DNA of 64,000 bases from Isoetes taiwanensis (Eukaryota > Streptophyta > Lycopodiopsida > Isoetales > Isoetaceae): contig JAJEKV010000005.1 of NCBI GenBank assembly GCA_021234155.1, forward strand, positions 15,784,826 through 15,848,825. Reading direction: 5' to 3'. Positions within the stretch are counted from its first letter, which is position 1. Each line of letters begins with the position of its first letter. Position numbers and translations under genes: made by a program. Under the pieces are notes generated by a model that worked only from the letters and a program-made list of their open reading frames with translations, had not been told where the DNA came from and did not search any database. Positions 32,645-44,120 of this stretch are shown here, in pieces.

Positions 32645-34290
32645 TGTGACGGTCCAAGGGAATATACGCCATAAATACGTATATTCCTGGATCCGTCACC
32701 ATACAAGTCTATCTTTATAGCCTTGTATACCATAGATTGTGGCACTAGGGGGCATGGCTAAGTTATTCTCATAACTTAGCCAACCATAGGTTAAGCCATT
32801 ATCCACGTGGCCTTAACCTATTGGGGCACCGCCACACAGGACTCACCCGATTGGTGCCACGTGGCATCCTAGGTGGACCTAAATTATATAGGCATAAACC
32901 CTAACCCTAGACCTCTTTCAGCCCTAGCACCCGTGAGACTCACCTACTTGTTCGAAACCCCGCTTCAACATCGCTCGCTAGGGCAAAGGCTGGTGCAAAG
33001 AGCCCCAGCAGGTAGACCCGCTCTTGGAGGAGGAACAACAGCTTGTGAGTCGAAGACTATGGAGGCGCCCGGATCTGGAGGGAGAGCATCAGGAGCAGGT
33101 ATGTAGGATAGTAGTTGTGATAGCTCATCTGGGATTAGCATTCCAGGTGTGCTAGTATTTTGTATCTAGAGTAGAGCCATCCTAGAACCCATATTCAACA
33201 TCTTGAACCCTAATCAAGGAACCCTAACTATTAGTTAGTTGTATGATTAGGTTAAGATGTTCTTCTTATGGTTATTCTCATGATGTGATGATTATGTGAT
33301 GATGGTTGATCATGTTTGCTCCTCTTGTATTGGGAAGGGGGGTAGAGACCTAGAGCCATATGTAGTATGCTCCTAGAGTAGACCCCTTAGTTCCTATTAG
33401 TTGCTGCCTGTGCATAGGAGCCCACCAGGCTATTGAGGCTATGATATGACTCAAAGACCAGATAACGGGCTAGAGGGAAAGTGGAGGGAGGATCCCCCGC
33501 CGAGTGGGGGCTTCTGGGATCCCATAGTGGGCTAGGCTTATGGTCGGTCACTCTGCGGTGGGCCGAGCATGGGTCCGACACCTCCCCGGGCAATGGTGTT
33601 GCCCTCCTCCTCGAGAGCCGCAAGTGATGGCTTGGCTCTCGCTTTGGGGGTTCGCCGGGTACGAATCGCGGTGTCGCCACGATTCTCTAGCCGCCCACGC
33701 ACCTCTAGACCCCGGAAGGGGAGATGCAACCCTTCCCGCCTCATCGGACCGTGGAGATGCAACCCGAGTAGTCCCGATGGGTGATGCCATGGGATTGTGA
33801 TCCCAAGGCTAGAGTCCCGGCTGTCGAGCCCGATCTAGCCCATCCGCAAAGCATGCACGTGAGGGGCGATGGAGTGGTCAACCCTAGCCATTAGCCTTAT
33901 GCCAGCCCCCGCCATTGCCATGACTCCTGGCCCCGCTTCTATCTTGAGGCTCTAGCCGGCCGGGCCATCCTCCTTATGAGTCCGGAGCCGGGTAGGAGCT
34001 CTCCCTTTTTATGGTTTGTGATTATCATCTTGGCATTGGTATATGTGTGGTGCACTACCCTTCGAGGTAGTATTTGTATATGTTTTATGCTAGTTCTCGA
34101 CGCGTTATCGCCTTCACTGCTATAGGAGCCCATAGGGGAAGGGCGCCGAAGACACCTTTCAGATTCCCCTTCCCGCACTAGAGTCATCTCGTGAAAGCGG
34201 GTAGACGGCGGGCCCATGCGTTGATGAGCCGATGGGGATTTCCTCGCCGAGGGTACGGCCGGCCGCCGTGTTTAGCAGTGGAGCGCCACA
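32645..34290 (+). repeat. 5' LTR of element N
   Basis: This 1646-bp LTR, TGTGACG at the start, CGCCACA at the end. It differs from the 3' LTR by substitutions and by many one- to four-base indels, often in G or C runs. ORFs inside it on both strands are not conserved between LTRs and are not genes. Confidence 0.9.
32884..32910 (+). promoter_or_regulatory. LTR core promoter: TATA box followed by telo-box
   Basis: TTATATA (32884-32890) is followed six bases later by AAACCCTAACCCTAG (32896-32910). AAACCCTAA is the plant telo-box, a known element near start sites of translation-related genes, bound by telobox-binding MYB proteins. Both parts are conserved in the 3' LTR (44352-44378). Promoter activity is inferred from position and composition. 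Confidence 0.6.
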
Positions 34291-34291
34291 A

Positions 34292-34303
34292 TGGTATCAG
34301 AGC
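34292..34303 (+). promoter_or_regulatory. Primer binding site of element N
   Basis: TGGTATCAGAGC, one base after the 5' LTR end; standard initiator-Met priming. Confidence 0.93.
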
Positions 34304-34865
34304 CGATGTTCTTGGTTGACCAAGAACTAGCACCGACCATAACCATGAAGTAGTCTAATAGGCCTATAGGAGTGTGGAATAAACATTTCCACCATCGAAC
34401 CGCGAAAAATGGGGAAAAAAAAAAAAAATTCCTCCTGTAGTGGGTCGAAATTAGGCTAAGTGTTAGACTAAGATTTGAGGGAGTCAAACGAACCTTCTAG
34501 TAAATTTGGAGTGAAAATTATGCATCTGCATCAAATTTCACCTAAAATGGGTCAAGAATCATGCCAATCGAGACCCAGTGAAAAAATGGCTAAAATTCAT
34601 AAATTGCACTTCTAACCATTAGGAAAATTCGAAAATTTTAAGATAATATCAATTAATATAGGTTAATATATACATTAATAGTTAAATAGTTAATTAAATA
34701 TCTTGTAATTAATAAGGGGGCTAATAAATAGGGGTAATTATGGTAGGAGAATATTCCCGTGGACCCTCTTTTTAAATATCCGACACCTCATTTTCTCTCC
34801 AACCCTTCACCTCCAACTCTCTCTTGCCCAAAATTTTCGTCACCCATTTTCTCGAACCATAAGAT

Positions 34866-35117
34866 ATGGCTCGCACCAAACAAACTTACAGGAAGCCTGG
34901 AACAAGACCGACCCTCTCCATGGCGCAGGCAGCAGGGCGACATGTCAAGAAGATCCCGGAGCACCTCCGACCCAAGAAAGGGGAAGAGGAGCTTCCCCCG
35001 CCAGCCAGCAGAAGAAGAAATAAGCCTCCTTCCATGACGCCGGGAGACTCCCCCAGCAGTTCACCATCGGGCAGCACTCAGAGGGACCGGGCGAAGTCTC
35101 GGCATTTCGGGCCCTGA
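34866..35117 (+). CDS. Histone H3-tail-like N-terminus of N Gag
   Basis: This 83-codon ORF begins MARTKQTYRKPGTRPT. Residues 2-7, ARTKQT, equal the first six residues of mature histone H3, and RK at 9-10 match H3 R8/K9; H3 Ala7 is Tyr here. Further basic residues follow (GRHVKK, LRPKK). It is the first ORF after the primer site and leader, so it occupies the Gag position. The start is clear, since the Met is followed directly by the H3-like block. After the TGA the coding continues in another frame (35125-35514), so a frameshift likely split one basic Gag region. Reader binding is inference. Confidence 0.6.
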   Translation: MARTKQTYRKPGTRPTLSMAQAAGRHVKKIPEHLRPKKGEEELPPPASRRRNKPPSMTPGDSPSSSPSGSTQRDRAKSRHFGP

Positions 35118-35124
35118 CACCGAG

Positions 35125-35514
35125 GTGGAAGAAGAAGGGGAGGAGCAAAAGTGCAGCAGCAGTGGAGGAAGCGGGCCTCAAAGGCCCAAGAAGAAGGGAA
35201 AGGAAAAAGTAGCAGAGTGGCCGGAGGAGAGGGCCGCCAGGAAGAAGCGGGAGAGGGAAAGGGAGCTGAGGGAGGAGGAGAGGCGGACGAAGAGAAGGAA
35301 CGACGGGCCTCGCCGGACCGTCGTTATTCAAGAGCCACGCCGTAAGAGGAGCCGCAGTGGAGGAAGAGGGAGGAGGAGGAGCAGCAGATCCCGGACGCTG
35401 AGGCCACCCTACCCCAGTGGGTCGGAACCACCTAAGGTGGTGAAGAAACAAAAGGTAGGGGAGCTGGCATTTGGCGCCGCAGCAGACCGGAGTTCAAACG
35501 GAAGATGGTGGTGA
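35125..35514 (+). CDS. Highly charged basic Gag region of N
   Basis: This 129-codon ORF continues the Gag N-terminal region in a frame shifted from 34866-35117. It is dominated by Lys, Arg and Glu, with a probable charged helix (ERAARKKRERERELREEERR) and a Ser/Arg-rich basic stretch (RKRSRSGGRGRRRSSRSR) suited to RNA binding or nuclear localisation. No zinc knuckle is present. The extreme composition would make family searches unreliable. Confidence 0.5.
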   Translation: MEEEGEEQKCSSSGGSGPQRPKKKGKEKVAEWPEERAARKKRERERELREEERRTKRRNDGPRRTVVIQEPRRKRSRSGGRGRRRSSRSRTLRPPYPSGSEPPKVVKKQKVGELAFGAAADRSSNGRWW

Positions 35515-35691
35515 TATAAGGAGTACCTTCGCCGCTGGACGAGGTACAATGAGTGGTATTGCCAAATAGGAGGTGCAAATACGCCGCGGGTGGGCGGCAG
35601 TCAAGAAGAACCAGCCCAAGCCACCCCCACCTAGGCCGGAAAACCCAAGAGGGTTCACCACGGGCCGAACAAACACATACCGGGTAGTTTA

Positions 35692-35728
35692 GGGAGATTC
35701 TGCACTTCCGCATGTGCACGAATCTCCC
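35692..35728. other. Inverted repeat (hairpin) in N leader/Gag spacer
   Basis: GGGAGATTCTGCAC and its near-exact reverse complement GTGCACGAATCTCCC are separated by a short loop. A stable RNA hairpin is expected; function unknown. Confidence 0.5.
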
Positions 35729-35739
35729 CGATAAGGAAG

Positions 35740-38700
35740 GCGCTCTCTCGAGCGCCTCCTTAGAGAGGTCTTGCAGCCAGCCCTGACCGATTATAGGGTT
35801 ACCCCTCTAATGACCCGCCCCTGCAAGAGGCTTCCGGGCGTAGCTGGTCCAGCTCTTCGAGGAAGGGAACCTTCAAGCCATCCATGCTAAGAGAGTTACC
35901 CTTATGCCTAAGGATATTCACTTAGCACCTGAGGATCTGCAGGAGAGGCCCTAGGCCTCAAATTTTGTAAATTTTGTAGAAGAATTAAAAATTTTCATGT
36001 AATTGTGTTTTTATTAATATAAAAGTCATTTTCCTCCAGAATTAGAAAAATGTTCTATGCTTGAAATATAGAAAATAGAACCCAATTGTGGTAGAATTCT
36101 TCATAGCATATATAGAAACACCCCCAGAAATCATGACTACAACAAAATTTTGGCAAAAAATCATCAAAAATGCAAAAATTGGGCCGGGCCGGGTGAGACC
36201 AAGGCCAATGGCCTCTCAAGGCCCCTCGACGCTGGCGCTGCTACATGGATTCACCCGGGCCACCCCCAAAATCTTGCTTTTAGATGTCGGGCTTTGCTCA
36301 AAATAAGTTGCTAGTTAGGTTAGAATTGGCCAATTAGCCATATTAGCATCTTCAAATTCCCTAAAATGGCCAAAAATTGGCTCCAAAACAGGCCAACCGG
36401 GTGAGATCACCGCCAAACGCTGTCAAGGCCCAAGACGCTGAGGCCATCCGCTGATTTCACCCCTGGTCGGGCCATCTTTGGCCCAAATTAGCCAAATTTG
36501 ATCCAACAAATTGCCATGTAGTGTTTCTTGCTTTGTTTTGCTTAAGTTTGCACTTCATGGTAGTTCATTTGGACACCTGCAGCCATAGAACCAAGGTCGC
36601 CTTTAGGTAAGCACCTTTTTGCACAAACCCCGAGGTCACCCATAGTCTATAAAAATAGGTCTCATTTGCCATTTTTCTTCCTACGTAATCAAGCCCCCAA
36701 ATTTTTAGGCGATTTTCTCTCACCTCCACCCATCTTTGCAAGCCATTTTCTACACCCTTTCCTCGCCAATGGCTTCAAAGAACTTTGAGAGATGGTACAA
36801 TGTTGCCAGCCATATCCATGTGCTTCCAAGTAGATCAAGCCTTCTCTCAGGTTTGATCACTTGTTTGATCTTCACGCAACTTTGACTAGAACACCCTACT
36901 ACACGCATTATATGTGCCAATATGACCAAAGGTCCCCCGCCTTTGGGAAGTTAGGATCGCCTCCTAGGGAGGGAATTGGGTTTCCCTTGAGACACTTACC
37001 CAAGCCTTAGGTCGAGAGTCGGGCAGATCCGCAGGCAAGAAGCAGCCTATGGGATAGGACTAGACCATGCCCCATTACATGACCCCGGCATACATAGGCA
37101 TAGGTACCTTTCAGCCTGCATGCCCCCCTGCCCTCTTCATGCATTATAAGTCAATCAACAAAGTAGGGGAACCCTCCTGCTCAGCCCTTAGACTTAGCAC
37201 CACTTGATACCCCAGAGGGCCCGTGATCAAATCCTGAATATAGAGTCCTCCCATACTTAATATTACGGACGACGCCGGGCTACCATCTCTACAGATCCAT
37301 GAAGACTACGAGCAGCTAGGGGAGCGTAACCCGTAATGGGAGAGCAGGAGGCAACAAGAATGCGGAGATATGCGGCCGAGGCATGACGACGACGTGAGAA
37401 CAGCTACCGATCCACCGGGCATCAGATCATACCTTTGTCGCCGATAGTCATCGACGGGAGGAGTACATTTTTGCAAATGACATCCTCAATTTGTCCCACC
37501 GTCGTGAATGTGGTCTTCGAATCGACGAGCTCTTGGGTATGATAGCACACCTGAAGAGCACGCACATCATCGACTACTCATACCGAGATCCCAAGGGAGC
37601 CGGGCGGAGAGACACTCTTATGCCGGGGAGACAATGTCGGATATAGCAGCCTATCGCCAGATAAGGGAGATCTATCGACGCCAGAGCCTATCATCTCGCA
37701 GGGAGGAGTTCCAGCAGATACAGAGCACACTCTACAAACCGGAAGGGCCCAAGCTCGCCCACCGCCCGAGCCGAGCATGAGGGAAGGGTCCAAAGAAGAT
37801 TAACTTGGACAACGCAAACCAAAGATGTGGAGGGATCATGAAGACCTTATGGCGGTGGATGCCTACGGCGGCAGCTCAAAGGAAGGGCAATCGGATCGCG
37901 AGGCGAGGGAAGGGCGCCGCACTTCGCTACTATCTTCCAGCCCTCACCAAAAGGCAAATGATAGTCTTCCACAAGGAGTTCAGCCCAAGGGGAAGAACTG
38001 CGGCACTTCTCATAGCGCTTTCTTCGGGCAAAGACTCAAGATATAATGCCATGCCGATCACATCATTCTTTTCAACAGGGGCCAGGGCCCATTGCCTCGA
38101 CTTTGGCGAGAGGGCACCGAGGGATGCAACACTTTCGGTAGCAAAGAATAAACCTGTAACTCCCGAACCGTAGATGGCCCGAAAGCACTTGAAGGAAGAT
38201 CAACGAGGAACATCTTTATGCAAACTCCCAAAGGCCTCCGATTCGTGGATGTCAAGAACTTCTTCAGGCTTCGAGGCCACCTAATAGTTGTAAAATTTCT
38301 TAAGTTTGTGCTAAATGTTTCTTGTACCCATTGTGCTAAGATATATCTACTTTATCATGTAATCCTTATGTATTAATGACTATTAACTGGTTTGTCAATG
38401 TAAGGCTTTGTATGATTTCTTATAACTAAAGATAATTCAATTTGCAAGTAAAATTGATCAACATCTAACCCAAATAAAATGTATTGATGATCAATCCTTG
38501 CAGCAAGGAACTCAAGTGCAGGATCTCAAGATCAGCACCGACCACGCAATTGGGTACCAAGGAATTTGTTTGGCAGGGAACAAGAAGATGTTGAGCAGGA
38601 TATGTCACCGAGGCAGCCAAACAAGGTTGGTGCGTATGAGGAATCAGATGCAACACCTCATCAACTGGGCGACACCTCTCATGAATGCACAGGAAGATGG

Positions 38701-38940
38701 TCACCCACCTCCACCTTGTTTTCCGGGTGGTGACGAAGTCCCTCAGCAGGAAGGGGAGGGCAACCAAGGGAACGTCAGGGATAGGAGAAGGAAGAGGAGA
38801 ACCAGGAGCCCATCATCATCCAGCTCCAGCCATCGACAGCTTCTTCCAAAGGAGGACAGCTCTAGCTCCGACGGTATGGGCCGGACACACCTAAAGCAGG
38901 AAAAGAGCAAGAAAGACAGTGATTATCGAAAAAGGTGGAT
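35740..38940 (+). other. N interior of unclear coding content
   Basis: The interval probably includes decayed Gag sequence. Open frames such as 37508-37780, 37805-38173 and 38498-38950 are Arg/Ser-rich and share no recognisable motif. A non-coding AT-rich gap lies at 38280-38480. I cannot delimit Gag here. Confidence 0.35.
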
Positions 38941-38949
38941 AGTGCTATG

Positions 38950-39460
38950 AGCAATGTATGGAAGACAAGGAAGCTCGGCCAGCCTCGTGGAAGGACAGAT
39001 CGCATGGAGGCTGAAGCATGGCTTGATGAAATGGAAGAATTTGGCAACTCATACCTGGTATGAAAGACAAGGACATAGGGAAAGTTGCTACAACTAACCT
39101 TATTGGACCCAAGAAGGATCCGGGTGGAAGGGATATGCTAAATCCAACAAGCCGAAAAGGAACAACCGCAGTTTAAGACTTTCAAAGAAGGTTTTCCGCA
39201 AGCACTATGTGCCAAGGTCTCATACTAGTAGACGATCCAAAGAGCTTTTTTACAAAGTTGAATCGGTAGTTTATCGCTGGCTAAGTATACGTAAGAATTT
39301 ATGAGGCTCAGCCGCATGTTCCCGAGTCTCGAGAGGCAAGCCGTGGATACTTACATTGAGGGGTTGAATAGCAATATCAAGAGGCTTTGTTAGAGCAATC
39401 AACCCAAGTCGGGCCAAGCAGTCAAGATAAAGCTATAAGTTTGAGGAGGCACCAAAGAAC
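38950..39460 (+). pseudogene. Gag capsid-like remnant of N
   Basis: Broken plus-strand frames give MEAEAWLDEMEEF (about 39005-39045) and EFMRLSRMFPSLERQAVDTY followed by IEGLN (about 39300-39370). Spacing and residues match the Ty3-type Gag capsid domain (a W-x-x-xME block, then an EF-x-x-L...P...V-x-x-Y-x-x-GL block). Several stops interrupt it. Confidence 0.55.
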
Positions 39461-40109
39461 TCCACAGAGAAGCAAATAACCTTCGTGGGTAAGAGTTCGT
39501 GGCAAAAGATCGTGGACAATATCGTAAGCAATCAGCAGCCTACACCATCGTGGAGTCAGCAGCAAGGTAAGGGTCGAGCAAAGCTTTTGGGGACCGTAGA
39601 AGCCACGTAATGCATCGTGGGCAGCGCCTTAAGCCGCCTCCTAGACAACACGGGGAAAAGAGACAGAATGCATTGAGAAGAAGTTATGCTTCAAAGCTTC
39701 CAGCCGTGGCACCGGACACATGATTGTCCATTCGCCATGCAAAGCCTTGGCGTAACTCTTGGATTGGGACTCCCCAACGTAGTTTTATCGAGGACGATGA
39801 CCAGCCAGAGGCCCAGACTTCATAGATGGTGAGTGTCACATATGTGCAAACATTGAGCTCGATGATATAGAGAATCACCAACCGGCCATCGCTGCTGATG
39901 GGATCATAGATAGTAATCCTTATGTAGTCCTCATAGATACAGTAGCTCTCATAATTTTGCATCTCCTAGATTGGTCACGCTCTAATGAAGAACAAGGTAT
40001 TGAAGTCTAAGCCAAGGCCAAGAGGCTATGGCTAAATCCACCATTCGCACACTAAGGGGAGGAGGATCACCTTTGACATAGACCTTAGTGGGGCTAAGGG
40101 TCGATGGGA

Positions 40110-40210
40110 GCAGAAGTCATGGACATCGGAAGATATGATCCGATAGTAGGGATGGAATTTTTGAAGCCAGCCAAAGCCATGATTGATTGCGACCGAATGA
40201 AGTCACCATG
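40110..40210 (+). pseudogene. Aspartic protease C-terminal remnant of N
   Basis: The translation DIGRYDPIVGMEFLKPAKAM followed by IDCD matches the end of Ty3-type proteases (YD-x-ILGM-x-WL...). The catalytic D-[ST]-G block expected upstream was not found intact. Confidence 0.55.
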
Positions 40211-40427
40211 ACGGCACCTGCACGGCAGCAAGTTGATAGTGAAAGGTAAGAAGCTAGATTCTCCTATGCAAAGGTATTTCTTTGAAGCAGCCTAAGGAAG
40301 AGTATAGAAAGGAATAAGGTGGATTACATCTTGAGGATGGAATCGCGGAGCCAGTGCAGGGATGGAAGTGACACAAAGGGAAATCAGCCGCCCGCATTGA
40401 TAGCAAGGCTTATTTCAGAGTTCAAGG

Positions 40428-41180
40428 ATGTATTTCCCGATGAAACCGCAGCCGCCACCTTATAGGGTGTGGAATGTGAGATCACATTGGCTCCCGATGC
40501 GGCCTACCAAGAAGGCGCCATATAGAATGAGCATCCCAGAATTGACTGAGCTCAAGAAACAAATGCAGAATTGCTCGAAGCTTGGATTTATAAGAGCAAG
40601 TGTGTCCCTTTCGAGCACCTATACTTTTGTCAAGAAGAAAGATGGAAGCTTAAGAATGTGATAGACTATCGCCAGCTTAATAAGCGCACGATAAAGAATA
40701 AGTATGCATTGCCAAGGGCGGATGACCTAATGGATCAGCTTGCAAGGAGCAAAGGTATTCTCTAAAATTGATTTGAGGTCGATACCATCGATAAGAATTA
40801 AAGAAGAGGATATCCATAAGACCGCCGTAACGCCAGTATGGTCATTTTGAGTTTACAAGAAATGCCCTTTGACTATCGAATGCCCCAAAGAACGCTTATG
40901 CGCCTTATGAACCACATCTTCGTGAGACTTCTTGATGAGTTTGTTATTGTCTTCTTCTCGACGACATCCTAATCTACAAAGAAGTCCCTTTGAAGAGCAT
41001 TGTCGATCTCGTGAAAGTGTTGGAGAAGTTGAGACGCCATCTGCTGTATGGGAAGCTCTAAGTGCCACTTTGCAACAGCCGGGTGGAGTACTTGGGGCAT
41101 GTAGTAACATCCGAGGGAATCTCCACAGATCCATCTAAGATTGAGGCAATAGTTGATTGGCCAGCCCAAGGAATGTGGCG
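40428..41180 (+). pseudogene. Reverse transcriptase of N
   Basis: Frames shift, but the order is canonical for Ty3/Gypsy. [16 protein letters not shown] and [11 protein letters not shown] lie in 40428-40661. [20 protein letters not shown] (40660-40720) and KIDLRS (40765) follow. The YxDD region is mangled by a frameshift (40940-40975). VEYLGHVVTSEGISTDPSKI is in 41080-41150. RT copies element RNA into DNA. Four or more frameshifts make it inactive. Confidence 0.8.
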
Positions 41181-41299
41181 AAGTAAGAAGCTTTCTGGGT
41201 GGCATGGATACTACGTAAAAGTTCGTGGAAGGACTTTGCTAAGGGGCGCCCTCCGGCCTGACCCTCACTAAGGCCAAGAAGATTAAGGATTGGGCTAGC

Positions 41300-41720
41300 C
41301 ATTGGCTAGAGAAAGTCCAAGCTTTTTTGAGAAGCTTAAAGAGGCCTTTAACAACAAAGACAAAGGCTTGTTCTCCCTGATCCGAGTAAGGATAAGTTGG
41401 TAGCAAATGATGCAAGCAAGATAGCAACAAAGGCGCCTTGATGCAAGAAGGAAGGGTAGTCGCCACGACTCCAAGAAGATGAACGACGCCGAGCAACGCT
41501 ACCCAACCCATGATCGAGCTGCTAGCCATTGTCGGGGCATTGAGGATATGGAGGCATTATCCACCGGCAAGGAAGTTTCAGCTTGGATACCGATCACCGT
41601 GAGCCTTCAAGATTTTTCACCCAGCCACCCTCAACTTAAGGCAAAGGAGGTGGATGGAATTCCTTGAGGAATATGATTTTGATATTATATATAAGCCCGT
41701 AAGCTTAATGTTGTAGCGCC
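41300..41720 (+). pseudogene. RNase H domain of N
   Basis: After the RT, fragments read NDAEQRYPTHD (about 41480-41515), then in another frame a WRHY-like block and TDHRALK-like remnant (41545-41610), then QRRWMEFLEEYDFDI (41645-41680). This is the order of Ty3-type RNase H. Catalytic residues cannot be read in one frame. Confidence 0.65.
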
Positions 41721-41954
41721 CTCCGTGAGACCATTTCGCATAAGGACGATTGTAATGCGATTTCCACTTTTCGAAAGTGAGTTTGGCAAGAAGATTGAGG
41801 AGTCCTTGCCAACAGATGTAGACTTCAAGGAGGTATGGGAAAGCCTTTCCAAGGAAGCCGTAATGATAAGGAGCCGGAAGCCTTCAAGCATTATAAGAAG
41901 GAAGGCAACCCGTTGTATCACAAACATAAGTTGTGTGTGCCCTAATCATCGTGG

Positions 41955-43000
41955 GTAAGGAAGCTAATTCTTCATGACACACATAACAGCCCAATAGCAG
42001 GGCATGCCGGCTTCATGAAGACCTATTTCAAGATTCTGGCAGCTACTTCGCCAGAATGAAGAGGCGATAGCCGCATATATTCGGGATTGCCGCTATGTCA
42101 CAGTACTGGCTAGGCGAAAGCAACTTCGATTCCCGGGCTTTAGAGCCATTGGGGTGCCAAATGCAAAGTGGGAGGTCATAAGCATGGATTTCATCACAGT
42201 CTCCCTAGAACTCTTCGAGGCAAGGATGCATTGATGGTGGTCGAGATAAGTTATCTAAGATGGCACATTTTGTGCCTTGCAAGACTACCGACACCGCATT
42301 AGATAATCGCCAAGTTATTCGTAAGGGAGATTTTCAGACTCCATGGCATGCCTCGAGATAATATCCGGATAGGGACCTAAGAAGTTTATGAGTGCCTTCC
42401 GGCAGACCTCTTCAGCACCATCTCGACGAAGCTTCCATGAGTACCGCATATCATCCCCAAACAGATGGCCGACGGAAAGGACGAATCGGATCATTGAAGA
42501 CATGCTTCGAGCTATGTGTGGAATAAGCAATCCAAGTGGGATGAGTACATCCACTTGGTGGAATTCGCCACAACAAGCCAAGCAGAGTCATCTCGTGATG
42601 TCTCCTTTATGGTAAATTACGGTACCGCTAAGCTTAACCCCGATACCGGCACAACCCGCGGTCCAAGGTAGAAGTATCCCAGCCAGATGTTAGGGGATAT
42701 GCAGCAGCTAGTAGAGGAAGTAAGGGGTTATTTATTGGCGCAGAAGAAGTCGGCGTAAGAGTGTAGCCGCACGCAAGCACGACCGTGGCGGGAGTTTAAG
42801 GTGGGCTGGCACCGCTTGGTTGAAGATCAAGGTGAAGCAAGCCAAGCCGCTGGATTGGGAGCTGCAAGAAGCTTGCCCCTAGGTGGGCCGGGTCCGCTCA
42901 AGATTTTGGAGAGAGTGGGCTCTCAAGCCTACAAGTTGATCTTCCAGCCCATCTTAAGGTCCACAAGGTCTTCCACGTAAGTTTATTAAAGAGGCACAAT
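41955..43000 (+). pseudogene. Integrase of N
   Basis: It begins with the zinc-binding segment HDTHNSPIAGHAGFMKTYF (about 41970-42030), followed by a C-containing part (RDCRYV). The core starts with WEVISMDFI (42170-42197), where the first Asp of the DDE triad lies. Later pieces, MPRDN (42345), WDEYIHLVEFA (42538-42570) and ILERVGSQAYKL (42895-42930), match the core and the C-terminal GPF-like module. Stops and frameshifts inactivate it. Confidence 0.75.
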
Positions 43001-43079
43001 CCTAACCCCAGGAGGTTTTGGATACTCCAACTTTGTTGGAAATGACTGAGGAGCAAGTAGAAATAGTGCCCTAATTGCT

Positions 43080-43230
43080 TCTTGATAAGTCATTCAAGAA
43101 GACTAGAGGTCCCAGCCCTCCAATATTTGGTTAAGTGGAAGCACTTACCCGTGGAAGATGCACATGGGTATTGAAGCAAGACTTGGAGAAGCAATACCCG
43201 AGTTTATGAAGGAGTTTGATGGGCGAAGTC
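43080..43230 (+). pseudogene. Chromodomain-like C-terminus of N integrase
   Basis: The segment YLVKWKHLPVEDA (about 43120-43160), then after a one-base shift TWVLKQDLEKQYPEF, fits the chromodomain core (YLVKWKG-x-x-x-x-x-x-TWE) with aromatic residues in place. In chromoviruses this domain reads modified histone H3 and directs integration. The domain is broken here by a frameshift. Confidence 0.65.
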
Positions 43231-44120
43231 GCCTCCGACTTGGTCGAACCCGACTCTGCCGTGTGGTTAGCTAGTATGTTGTTAGTTAGCCCTAAGCCCG
43301 GGCGATGCATTCTAGTTACTAGGGTGCATGTGCCGAACCTTGGATCGTGGGCTTATGATGGGATACGCCTTTAGGGCATTCTTTCTAGGCCACACGCACC
43401 AAGAGGTGCGCATGACCATTAGGGTCATGTGAGTGAGGAATGAGGCATGGTGGGCGATGATGGGACATCGACGATGATCTCTATGCCACGACGCGGGTAC
43501 GCACACCGGGCCGTAGGGAGGGTCATGGTGAGGCTTAAGCGATCATGCGCGATGATGGGATCGCGGAGACGCTCCCTAGCTGAAACCCCGGGCATGATGC
43601 ATCGGGTGTACTGATCCCGGGATCGTGGTACAAGGTAGCACTCGATCATGGGCAATGATGGGAGCATCTTAAATGATCCCTAAGCTCAAACCGGAAGGGC
43701 CATGATCTTGGGCAAGGTAGGGACAACCTTGAGCCAAGGTTCGCCTCAAGGAGGTAAGGGGGTGGTCCCCTAAAACCACAAATTATTAACTAAACTAACG
43801 TAATGTGCTCCTTTTGCAGGCAAGTAGAAGGAGGACTTCAACGAGGAGCGCTTACATTTAGAAGATAGGGGAGCCATAATTAGATTATGAACCCTAATAA
43901 CTCTTATAATAGTATTTTGAATTATTATAAGAAATAACGATGTTAAGGCTATATAATTTTGTATAAGTACAAATATGGCCTAAAAATTTTGACTTGAACT
44001 AATAAAACTTGATTGCTAAACTAAACTAAAGATTATGACATGTTGTTGATGTGTTGCGCATAAGGTAGGTTCGTCACCTTAGCGCAATGTCGAGGACAAA
44101 GATTGTCCTATTGAATGAAA
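43231..44120 (+). other. 3' untranslated region of N
   Basis: No conserved ORF. It contains imperfect repeats of gatgatggga and catgatcttggg motifs (43440-43720) and leads to the 3' LTR. A clear polypurine tract was not seen directly before 44121, probably owing to decay. Confidence 0.5.

Noticed and set aside
32896-32910. Telomeric repeat or chromosome end
   Set aside because: Only about two units, inside an LTR and repeated in its partner.
33387-33800. Several overlapping ORFs on both strands within the N LTRs
   Set aside because: GC-rich LTR sequence; the frames are not preserved in the other LTR (44872-45280).
34866-35117. Genuine histone H3 gene
   Set aside because: Similarity ends after the tail; no histone fold follows, and the ORF is in the Gag position of a retroelement.
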